NCBI RefSeq assembly: GCF_040054535.1 | Contig: NC_090781.1 | Coordinates: 3,788,501-3,852,500, forward strand | Origin: Antennarius striatus | Taxonomy: Eukaryota > Chordata > Actinopteri > Lophiiformes > Antennariidae | Direction: 5' to 3' | Length of the DNA: 64,000 nucleotides | Part shown: positions 24,993-35,269 of the stretch, one piece after another | How the letters are laid out: every line of letters begins with the position of its first letter | Position numbering within the stretch: position 1 is the first letter of the stretch | Notes under the pieces: model-generated | Databases searched by the model: none | The model's input: only the letters and a program-made list of their open reading frames with translations | Told to the model about the DNA's origin: nothing | Program-made: the position numbers and the translations under genes

Positions 24993-27900
24993 TGGCCCAC
25001 TGTCAGTTCACACTCCGAAATTTTTGATCCAGCGACCCTGCAGGTCCCCAGTCCGAGACTTAGTGGGCTGAGCTACTGCTGCAACAATCCTGACCCCAAA
25101 GGGTTAGGGTTAAAAAATAGGCATTTAAATATAATGAAATACCTGAATTAATAGCTTCATCATCTGAGTTATGTAGTTCTCTGCAGGCATGTGCAAAGTA
25201 TTGACCAGAGCACATGTAAAAGTTCCCAGTAAGGAGTATAAACCCTTACCAGTTTTACAATTTTTTTCATTCTTATATTTCCCTTTCACAAATAAATTAT
25301 GTGATCAATATGCTTCCCCCCCCCCCATCTACTGTGCTGACTTTAAGGAAGGATTCCTGTATGTGGTGGCTGTTCATGATTATTTAGAAATAGACTTTGT
25401 GAAGATGAACATTCTGTAGCAACACAGTGTCTTTGGATGAAGCCCCACGACCACACCTCAGGCCCCTCCCTGCTTTTTATAACGGACTCAGTGAATTGGC
25501 ACTACTTATCTTTTGCAACCAGAGATATCTTGGGGTGGAGGTCATAAAGAGAAGAAGGCAGTGTCGGGTAATAAAGACCACCGTTCATCATCATCGAGGC
25601 TACATGACCTCAGCGCGGCTCCTTGGTGAGACACATCAGGCAGACACAATAGCCCCCACAGTGTAGAAGCTCAGTGGAGACGAAGAAGTATGGAAGAAAG
25701 GCCGTACAAATTCATCAGGGTGAGGCGAGCAGAGGAAATCATTCATTACATGTATGAAGTAAAAATGGAGGAGGCAGGTTGTGTGTGGTGCAGGGAAGGA
25801 TCTCTTTAAGCTGCTCGGAAGGAAAGGATTTCAAATCTCTTTGGTTTGTGTCTCTTATTTCCTTGACAGGATGGGAATGGAAAAGTTAGTCGTGTCATCA
25901 GGATTGGAACCCGGAAGAGCCAGGTACAGGAATTCGATTATGGGATGATCTCTGCTTGTTTTAATGTATTTATGAAGTTTTTAGAATGTTTTGAAGACAG
26001 AATGCATTTTGAGATATCTCTTCCTCCAGATGCTAGATGTCGAAACTTGTGTCCATCAGTGTAATTCAGCCCAAGTCAAGTATTTTTTCTGTGTTCTTCT
26101 GTCTCCAGTTGGCCCGCATCCAGACGGACAGCGTGGCGGACCAGCTGAAGGAACTGTACCCGGACGTCGGCCTGGAAATAGGTGAGGATCGTCTCTACGC
26201 TCACTTTCTGTCAGAGGACACTTACAGGCTTTGTTGGCGTGTAATTTCAGTGGTGACTTTAACAACCTCTGACTAACCATGACTAAAGCACAGGATACTG
26301 ACTGCAGACGTTCTGTTGGACATCAAACCTGCAGAAATAGCATAATTAAAAATAAACATGTAAAACTAGGGTAAATGTGAGAAAATCAAGAACACTTGGT
26401 GCACATTTACGCATATTTTTTAATATCTGCATCTTCTCTCTTTCAGTTGCCATGTCAACCATAGGAGACAAGATCCTTGACACTGCTTTATCTAAGGTGA
26501 GGCAGCAAATTGAAGGCCGCATTAGGTCATGTTCGTTGTGTTTGCCACTAATAAATAATAACTATTATATCCAGCCAAGTTTAAATAGTATTTAATGATA
26601 ATCTTTACTTATATAACACCTTAAAAAAAAGAATGTTTGTAAAGTGACATAATAAAGAGTGGAAACCCAGGTTACCAAGACAACTACGTGCTAAACCACA
26701 TAGCCAAACAATAAAACAGATTTAAAATTGAGATAATTTCAGAAACTGTCAGGACAGTACTAGACTTTCCTACGTTTTATTGGATTTTATCCCTTTACTC
26801 TTTTGTTGTATTGTCAGATGATGCCTTTTATAGTTTTATTCCCTTCTATTACGTAACCATGTTCATCCCATGTTTGTATTTGATGACTGTTATTTTGGCT
26901 TTCTCTTGTCTCTATCCTCCTTTTTTTTTTACCAACTACTGGGCATTACTTCACTGTCTCAGTTTCCTTTTGTAAATGTTTTATTTTCCAAGTTGTTGTT
27001 TAATAAAGTTATCATTATTACTCATTATTTTCTTCCTATGAATACAGATTGGAGAGAAGAGTTTATTCACCAAAGAATTGGAGAACGCTCTGGAGCGGAA
27101 CGAGTGAGTGTCTCCGTTGTTAGACCGATGATAACCTGTTGTTACACCGTTATTAAACTATTGTTACACCATACCCCCTTCAGAACTCACCATCAGACAT
27201 CCACATGAAATCTTTTGCATTTTTAGATTCCGTATGTAATGTTTTACCCCTCGTGAGCCGAGTCCCTGTCATTCCTCAGGCCCTTTACAACCGGGTGCTT
27301 CCTGTAAAACCAATGAGTGAAAACCTTTTTTTCCCCACCTCAGATGTAGCAGGTGGCTCCGTCCTGCTCACACACACTGAATGGCTGCATTATATACCAT
27401 GAGACATAATGGTACATACATGTGAACATGACTGTGTTCCCTTGTGTCCCACAGGGTCGACCTGGTGGTTCATTCACTCAAAGACCTTCCCACCACCCTA
27501 CCTCCTGGGTTCACTGTTGGTGCTGTGTTGAAGTGAGTCTGCTCACACCACTGATGAATAGCATCTCTGTCAATTCATAGGTGCATTACAGATATCACTA
27601 TCATCTTCTTTAACTTTAAAAAATCTTTATAAAAGAAAACTTTCTCGGCACGATGTCCAATCAGATTTTTTTTTTTCAAAATGAAAACCAAAACTAAACT
27701 AAATTGTAAATCATGCATTAATTTCTCTTGCCTCACACAATAACTGCAGAGAAAATTTTGAGTAAAAATGTCTCTACCTTTGGTCCAGTGGGGAACAACG
27801 CATTTATTCAGCTTTAAATTGTATTTCTGAAGCATTTTGTGATCATTTTTAAAAGGAGAATTGTGTAGCTGGCTCGTTGGCACTTGGTCAATCCTCAAAA

Positions 27901-29373
27901 CTCTGTATATTTTGTCATATAACACTGGAGTTATTTATTTATTTGTGATTTGTTTGATTGTTAAGACAAATAAATTTTAATATTGTTATAAATATTATAA
28001 TATATATATATATAAAATATATTTATTTATAAATATTATAAATAGTATAAATATTGTTTCTGTATTATTAAATCCCGCAAAGCCGTTTCAGATAGAAAGA
28101 TGAAACAAAAAAAGCACATTACTCGGGCAGCAAAGGGGATGAAAAGGAGATGATGACCTTGACCTTGAGAAAACCCGGTCAAGGTCAAATTTCAACTTTT
28201 GTACATTTTTTTGCACATATCTCAGGAACTGGATAAGATAGAAAAATGAACCAGAAGGCCTTTTATTAAGGGAGGCAAAGGGAATGAAAATTAGATCACA
28301 ACCTTGACCTTGGAAAAATTAGGTCAAGGTCAAATTTTCACTTTTATACCTTTTTTAGGTACGCGTCTCAGAAACCTGATGGAATATAATCACAAAACAA
28401 AAAACATTTTCAGGAAGCCAGAGGCACAAAAACGTGATGATGTCGCGGGATGTTGCGGTGTCTGCCTGCCTTATTGTTATTATGGAATCTAATGTTAGAA
28501 TATATAAGTAATGATTTATGTGTCACTCTCTTTCAGGAGAGAAAACCCTCATGATGCCGTGGTTCTACACCCAAAACACATGGGAAAAACTTTGAAGACT
28601 CTACCAGAAAACAGGTATGGTTAAAGAGACGCGTCAGCTGTTATTGTTTGTGCTCTTATTAAAAAAGTGTGACAACTGTTGTGTGTTTGTGTGTGTGTAG
28701 TGTGATCGGCACCAGTTCACTGCGCCGTGCTGCTCAGCTGAAGAAGAACTTCCCTCACCTAGAGTTCAAAGATATCGTATCCTTTTAGACGGCATTAAGA
28801 ACATAGGTGTTAACCCCCGACGTTTCTAGCACACAAGAATGGACCTCTGTGTTTTCCTGAGCTGCCCCCCCCCCCCCCCCCAGCGTGGTAACCTGAACAC
28901 ACGTTTGAAGAAGCTAGATGAGAAGGATGACTTCGCCGCCATCATCCTGGCTGCTGCTGGCCTCAGGAGGATGGGCTGGGAGAACCGGATCAGCCAGGTA
29001 GTTCATGACCTTTAGGGGTCATCCGTGACGCCCCAGCGAGACGCGTTTGGTCCAGAAGTCAGACAGTGTGTGTGTTTACACTCGTAGGTCCTCTGTCCTG
29101 AAGACTGCATGTATGCTGTGGGACAGGTAAGAAGCGTAGATGGAAAACATGGTTAATGAGGAGAGGAGAGCTGTAAACTATATCCAGTGCTGTCAGTATC
29201 CATGTCTGTGCTGGGGGGGGTGTGTGGAGTCAGTAGAATGTGTTTGCTGTCAGGGGGCGCTGGCTGTGGAAGTTCGAGCCAGAGACGCAGACATCCTGGA
29301 GATGGTGTCCGTCCTCCATCATCCTGACACCGTGCTGCGCTGCATCGCCGAGAGGGCCTTCCTGAGGCGCCTG

Positions 29374-29435
<62 letters not shown>

Positions 29436-30275
29436 GACCTTTTCGTTCTATCCATATAAAAGTCTGCACGTATTCAGTCTAACTTCTGTTTGTAGGAGGG
29501 GGGCTGCAGTGTCCCGGTTGCTGTAAACACTGAAGTGAAAGACTCTCAGGTGAGGCTTGGCTGAAGTGACTCAAACTCAAGGCCCGGGGGCCAAATGTGG
29601 CCCCACCACATCATTTCATGTGGCCCCCGAGAGCATAAAAGGTCAGAGTGTCTAAAATCGAATAGGTCAAAAGTGTGCTTTGACCAAAAACTACATTTCC
29701 CACAATGCAGTAATCAAGAACGTTTATGAACAAAGTTAGAAAAACAAATTTTTCTGTGCAAATGTGATGTTTATAACTTGAATAAGTAATAAATTTAATT
29801 TGAAGTTATTTAAAATTAAGGAGTCGTTACATTTACTTAACTTTGAGTTACATTTAGTTACATCTATAAGTTAGATCTGGCCCTTTGAGGACAGACATCA
29901 TGTTGATGTGGCCCTCAGAAAATGAGTTTGACCCCCCCTGCTTTGGACTGATGATGATGATGGTAGTAACTGCTTCTAATTCTTGCACCACAGGAAAAAA
30001 AAAAAAAAGCATAATAATCAGAATAAACTTTAAATGTCTTGAGCACTAATTTGTAAATGAATGACAGATTGGTGTTTGGCTGATGGTTGGGGCTCTGGGT
30101 GTGTTTGCAGCTCTACCTGACCGGTGCTGTGTACAGCCTGGATGGATCGGACAGCCTGAAGGAAACCATGCAGACGAGCGTCGCTGCCGCTCACAGGGTA
30201 ACGGGAGACGTGCTGTCCGACGTCTACATTTCCCATTTTTTTGTGTTGCTACTTTTGCGTCGTTAATTCTGATGA

Positions 30276-30307
<32 letters not shown>

Positions 30308-30485
30308 ACAGGCTGTGGAGGAGGTGGACGAGCTCGTCCAGAGGGTCGGCGTCACAGCCAACAACATCTCAGGTGAATCCCAGGACAAAGCTGAGCGGCT
30401 GGGGCTCGACCTGGCCGACTTGTTGCTGAGTAAAGGAGCCAAAGAGATCCTGACGGTGGCCAGGCAGACCAACGATGCCAGATAA
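23986..30485 (+). CDS. hmbs: Hydroxymethylbilane synthase (porphobilinogen deaminase), 14 coding exons
   Basis: Cytosolic enzyme that joins four porphobilinogens into hydroxymethylbilane, the third step of heme synthesis. Exons: 23986-24009, 25870-25923, 26109-26181, 26447-26496, 27048-27103, 27455-27532, 28537-28614, 28701-28776, 28884-28997, 29088-29126, 29254-29373, 29496-29549, 30111-30197, 30312-30485. They total 1077 nt, 358 residues; the human housekeeping form has 361. All borders are GT-AG with matching phase. Visible motifs are [17 protein letters not shown] near the N-terminus, HSLKDLP with the catalytic aspartate (Asp96), SSLRRAAQ and RGNLNTR (arginines that bind substrate carboxylates), and EGGCS with Cys258, the attachment site of the dipyrromethane cofactor. 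The C-terminal domain ends [16 protein letters not shown] polyadenylation signal follows 50 bases after the stop. Intron 1 carries a possible second promoter and first exon, listed separately. Confidence 0.97.
24430..24545 (+). repeat. TGTCA tandem and dispersed repeat fragment, hmbs intron 1
   Basis: A short run of TCATG units (24449-24470) leads into CACCGCTATGTCCGCTGCAG and GGGTCACGGGGAGCCCGGAG, the proximal part of the dispersed repeat family. Confidence 0.6.
24917..24988 (+). repeat. (CA)n microsatellite in hmbs intron 1
   Basis: About 35 perfect CA units. Confidence 0.98.
25440..25689 (+). promoter_or_regulatory. hmbs: Candidate erythroid-type internal promoter in hmbs intron 1
   Basis: Just upstream of an in-frame alternative first exon lie, in order, a CACC-type element CCACACCTC (about 25451), a CCCCTCCC run (25463-25470), a TATA-like TTTTTATAAC (25474-25483) and CTTATC, a GATA site read as GATAAG on the other strand (25505-25510). 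A second weaker GATA-like AGAGATATC is at about 25521. Mammalian HMBS has an erythroid promoter inside intron 1 with GATA and CACC elements. The parallel is an inference from motif content and position. Confidence 0.4.
25690..25719 (+). CDS. hmbs: Candidate alternative first coding exon of hmbs
   Basis: An ATG followed by ten open codons ([10 protein letters not shown]) ends at a strong donor, AGG|GTGAGG. It stops in phase 0, so it splices in frame to the exon at 25870 ([16 protein letters not shown]) exactly as the 24-nt housekeeping exon does. The product would be 360 residues. It lies about 210 bases downstream of the TATA-like and GATA motifs. It could be chance: an ATG, a short open run and a GTGAGG donor in the right phase do not prove transcription. 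Confidence 0.45.
28071..28460 (+). mobile_element. Repeat with GCGGGATG ends and palindromic TCAAGGTCA sites, hmbs intron 6
   Basis: Begins ATCCCGCAAAGCCGTTTCAG and ends TGTCGCGGGATGTTGCGG. Inside, TGACCTTGACC (28154-28164) faces GGTCAAGGTCA (28178-28188), a perfect 11-bp inverted repeat. A second pair is ACCTTGACCT (28301-28310) facing AGGTCAAGGT (28321-28330). Each arm holds TCAAGGTCA, the extended half-site of estrogen-related receptors and SF-1. Type of element unknown. Confidence 0.7.
29377..29432 (+). repeat. (CA)n microsatellite in hmbs intron 11
   Basis: About 28 CA units beginning four bases after the exon 11 donor (CTG|GTACACAC). Confidence 0.98.
29571..29940. mobile_element. hAT-type MITE in hmbs intron 12
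   Basis: Opens TCAAACTCAAGGCCCGGGGG and closes TGTGGCCCTCAGAAAATGAG followed by TTTGACCCCCCCTG. This is the well-known hAT-derived pattern of CAAACTCAAGGCC facing GAGTTTGACCCC. No coding potential. Confidence 0.7.
30279..30308 (+). repeat. (TG)n microsatellite at the hmbs exon 14 acceptor
   Basis: A TG run of about 15 units ends directly in TGACAG, the acceptor of the last coding exon, so it replaces a normal pyrimidine tract. Confidence 0.95.
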
Positions 30486-30534
30486 TCCATCCTGATTGAT
30501 GGGTGGGGGTGTCAGAGGTGACCAGTTACAGCCA

Positions 30535-30540
30535 AATAAA
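30535..30540 (+). terminator. hmbs: hmbs polyadenylation signal
   Basis: AATAAA 50 bases after the hmbs stop codon, followed by a T-rich stretch (TCATTTTTAACG). This is a standard cleavage and polyadenylation context and gives a short 3' UTR. Confidence 0.75.
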
Positions 30541-32248
30541 ACAAATCATTTTTAACGTTACACTTTTCATGTCGCTGTAGAAAAAGAAACAAGCAACATG
30601 TGAGCTTAGTAGATAAATTGTTGAGGCATTCAAACATGGAAAGTTTTGCTCAGTGACTGCGTGTCCAGAAACTGTCTCCAAGGATGAAAATAACAGGAGC
30701 ATCCGCGTCACAAGAGCACCGGGAATGTCACCGAAATCCCACTAGAAGAAATAAGACGGGGAAAATCGATTGGAGTCGTTTTCTGTTGTTTTTTTTTTTC
30801 GTTTCAAATCCTCATGAAGAAATGTCACCTGACTTCCCATCAGCATAGGGTGAGCAGATTATTACCTTTTTTTTTTTTGGTTGAACTGCTATTTTATATA
30901 TCCTAGGATTCATCTGTGATCTATGACTTGAGGTGGTTAGAATTGGAACCATAAAAGAAAATCAGTCCTTTTCTAGGAGTTCCAGTCTCTGTCTCAACAG
31001 CATTGAATCTATTAGAGGAATTAGTTTCCTGTTTTTATCACAGCGAAGCTTCCCATTGGCTAAGAGGGGACAGCTCTTGCCTTTAGAGATATAAGATTCC
31101 TTTGACCCATACCGGTGCTTTACAGCTGCATTAGTCAGCATCATGCAGCTGGTACTGGTGTGTTCTTGAGGAATTCAGCTGATATGTTATATTTATCTCA
31201 TAAAGTCATTGCTCATAATTATATCTTCTTATAAATATACAATTACTTTTCATAATTCTGAGGTGTTTATCACCTGATAATGATGTATGTCCTCTAATAA
31301 ATGTATAGTTACCTCTATTTTGTAATATTTTGTATTACATTTTTGAGACATGATCTAATTATAAGATGCGTAATCACAGTAAAGTACTGCAAAAGTCATA
31401 ATGATAGTATGTTTACCTTTATTATGTAAAGCTCATGAACTGGTAAAGCAGGTCTTTATTCTGTATCAATAGACTCAACTGAATATCTTTTTCTTGTACA
31501 AACAGACTATTGCCTCTCTGATCACTTAAACGTTACACAAACATCCTTGCTTGCTTTTTAGCTTTAATTTTTGGTTGAATAAACAGATTATTTAGATTGG
31601 TTATCACCGTGCTCATTGTTTGCGTCCGGTATTGATGACATAGTGACCTGGTGCCTTCAATAATCTGTTTTGCCTCATCTATGAACATCAAGTCAAATTA
31701 AATCACATTTGTCAACACAGAAGCAAACATTTTCTCTTGTGTATTGATAATTTGTGAGTGGAAACTTGGGACACACAGGGGCAGTGCTATATAGTATAAA
31801 TGTAGACATACAAAATCAAGAGTCATAAAATGGGTTTTAATTTTACACAAAAATTACCTTCACTTTACAAACATGATTAAATATATACGTAGATGCTGTA
31901 TAAATTACACAGAGAAATAGAATATTTACATTTTTATCAGTAACACTGATACAAGAGAATTCATCTGAATCCTCTTGAATCTCATCTAATCTGGATTAAA
32001 AAATTTTGAAATATGCACTTTTGCTAATTTTTCAAGGGAAAAAAAAAGTGATGCCTGATGTTTGAATAAATATTTTTTGACTAATTTGGTGAATAATTTT
32101 ATAATAAATTACCAAAGAGTGAATATGGGCATAGCCGTCATCGCTATTTTAAATAGATTAGATGATCCCCCAATGCAATGATTAGCCCAGGGGTATTGAG
32201 GTCCATGTCCAACCAATAACAGGTTGACTGAGGGGTGTAGAGGTGATG
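30541..32248. other. Intergenic region between hmbs and gkup (tail to tail)
   Basis: AT-rich and without exons. A minus-strand AATAAA lies at about 31452-31457 and an ATTAAA at about 31836, either of which might end gkup transcripts. Confidence 0.4.
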
Positions 32249-35203
32249 TTAGTGCTGGCCACTGGCAGTGCTGATAGATGGGTTGTATGGTCCAATGACA
32301 CAGAAGACACAGCCGGCCTCTTGGAACGCCTGTCTCATCTCCATCTAGCAGGTCAAACACAGACTGCATCACACTTCTGGGCTTTATTGTCACATAATTA
32401 AATATATTTAAATTTAATGTGGTATATCCAGCCTTAAGGTTTTGCTTTCCCACATTTTTTGTGATTTCTAAGTTTTACTAATATTAAAACATTGTGAATT
32501 CCTTCAAATCAGAAAGGTGACAATTTTAACATGAATATTAAACTCAAAGTCTCAGCTGATTATAGAAATGGACTGTCTGCTGGAGACATTTATTTCTACA
32601 TAATGCAGTCTTACCAGTCTTGCATTATCAAGACACAAACCCACTACGGCACCCCCACTGCCCGGCAACTTCACAGATGAGCCAAACTGCAAGAAGCAGG
32701 AGAAAAAATAAATGCATGAAAACGTAAAAACAACAACAACAACAACAAAACAACACACCACCCTGGTTATAGAATGTTTGGTCACTGACCTGCTTCGCCA
32801 ACTGGACCATCTTGAGATTCCCAGGACCCAAACATTCATCAGTGTAGATGGTCCTATGAAATATATGCTCATTAAACTGTAAATATATCTGCACTATGAT
32901 AAAGTCCCGCCTATATTATATAATTATATCTATTATATACTGTATATACTGTATATAATATATTTTTACATTAATCATTAATAATTATTTTTTAACTATT
33001 AATAATTATATAAAATATATAATTATGATAAAGTCCCGCCTATATTTTATGATTATATATATTATATGCTGTATATATATTACATATATAATTATATAAT
33101 AATTACTAATTAATCATTAGTAATCAATTAATTTTAATTATTTATATAAAATATTATATCAATATTATGTCATTATTATGAAGTCCCGTCTATATTATAT
33201 ACTTAAACATATTATATACTGTATATATATATATAATAATTAATCATTAATTCTCAATTATTATTAATTATATAAAATATTATATAATTATGATAAAGTC
33301 CTGCCTATATTATATAATTATATATATTATATAATTATTATATAACTATAAAAATAGTACCTCCGCAGCTCAAAGTTCTGGTCCATCAGCTGTGCTAGTG
33401 TGCTCCAGTCTCTGGTCTGAATAGCTGCCCTGAACAAAAAAAAAAGCATTTTTAAGATAAAAGGTAATTGAAACTTTTTACATGTCTCAGAATGCCAAAA
33501 GCCAGTTTTGTACCGTTGCTATACACAAATAATATAATGGTTGTTTACATCCAGCCTTTGATCTGATTTCATGGAGAAAACCTCTGAAGTCTGGATCGAC
33601 ATTTCACACAGAGATCACAAACCAACCTGGCTCTGTCAGTCAGCGCAGCAAACGTCTCCATGGCTTCAACAACTGCAGACTCCCCTGTGGAAGAAGAACA
33701 TCACATAGTTCAGAGTTCATCTTGTGCACAGCGATATGCGTTAGTTGTCAAGAGGGAAGGTGCTTTGCGGCTTGCCTGAACAGAATCCAGACTTCTATTG
33801 AAATGAAAAATATCAAGCATCCTGAGCCAGTCGACTACGACCGGCCCCTGAAGTTTTACTGTCCCAATGGACATGACTGAACATCTGAACCAGCTCAAGT
33901 TCACCCCTCATATTCACGAGTTTTATGTGCAGCGGACCGATTTGACCTGAATTACTGCACATCCCCTGGTGTCTCTGTTGGATATACCTTGAGATACAAG
34001 TTGTTGAACTGACTTGTGGGTGAACAAATTCAAATTACTGAATGAAGATTTAGAAAGACTCACACGACAGCAAGCACTTAAAAACAACTCCCCCCAGCAG
34101 ACCGACAGATCGTCAAAACTTGGAAACCGCCTCCTGTCTCACACCAAACGCTGCAGCTTGAGGGTATTACTGTATGGACTGTGTTTGGCTCTACGTATGC
34201 ATGTATGAGGTAAACAGGTACCGCTGAGCCAGCGCTGGCGAACGTTGCTGTGGATCCGTCCAGAGTCACTGGGGTCACTCAGGTAAGCCAGCCAGAATGG
34301 GGGGAGCCCATTCATGTCCATAGACACGTAATTCCCTGAGAACGGTTAAAAACAAAAACAAAAACATGTGTTTTTCTATTAAAAAAAATAAATCCAGAAC
34401 AAAATTTTTGTGTAAATTTTCAGAATGAAGAAATATAAACTGCATCAGAATTCATATAACCATGTAAACATGCTATTCCAAAAAAGTTAAGGTATTACAA
34501 TTGTTATTAGTACCAGCCGTTTAGCAACAACAGATTATGTCTTCAATACCGTATCCCTGATCTTCCATGAGTGTCTTGCTGAAATCCATGAACACTAAAC
34601 CTTCATAGACCTAGAAAGACAAATAGAGTTCATGCTATGAGGCAGCAACTGCATAAAGGCTGCGTTCAGACTGGCAGCCAAAATCTGATTTTTACCCCAA
34701 CCAGATTGATATCGGATGTCTCTTTTGTAGTGTGAATGATCACAAATCACATAAAATCGGATTTATTTATTTATTTTTTTCAAGATGGATTGAAACCACA
34801 TTCAGGAGGTTGCATTTGGACAGATGTGTTTCAGTGTGAACAGCTCCACACACAACCCTAAATATCAGATATGAAAGGGGAATCTGATCGGAAACCCGAT
34901 TTTCCTGCCGTCTGAATGCAGCCAGAAGGTAAATGAAAAAAATGCACCGTTAAATCCACTACTGACCTGCACTACTCTGTCCTGCAGACCAGCGGTGATA
35001 AAAAGCTCGTCAGTCTCCACACTGAGGATGAAGTTGGCTCGAATCGGTTTCGGGAGATCCTGGAGTGTGAAATAGAAATACGAAACATGTGGTACATTTA
35101 GTTATTTCTATATCAATGCTTCTCTTTTTCTTTTTTCTTTTTGGGTTCATTGGAGGAGCTTCCACCACCATTGTGACCTGGATTGATCTAACTTGGAAAA
35201 AAA

Positions 35204-35269
<66 letters not shown>

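Noticed and set aside
33710-34208. Frames of about 60 residues inside gkup introns
   Set aside because: No domain, no splice support and located between well-supported gkup exons.
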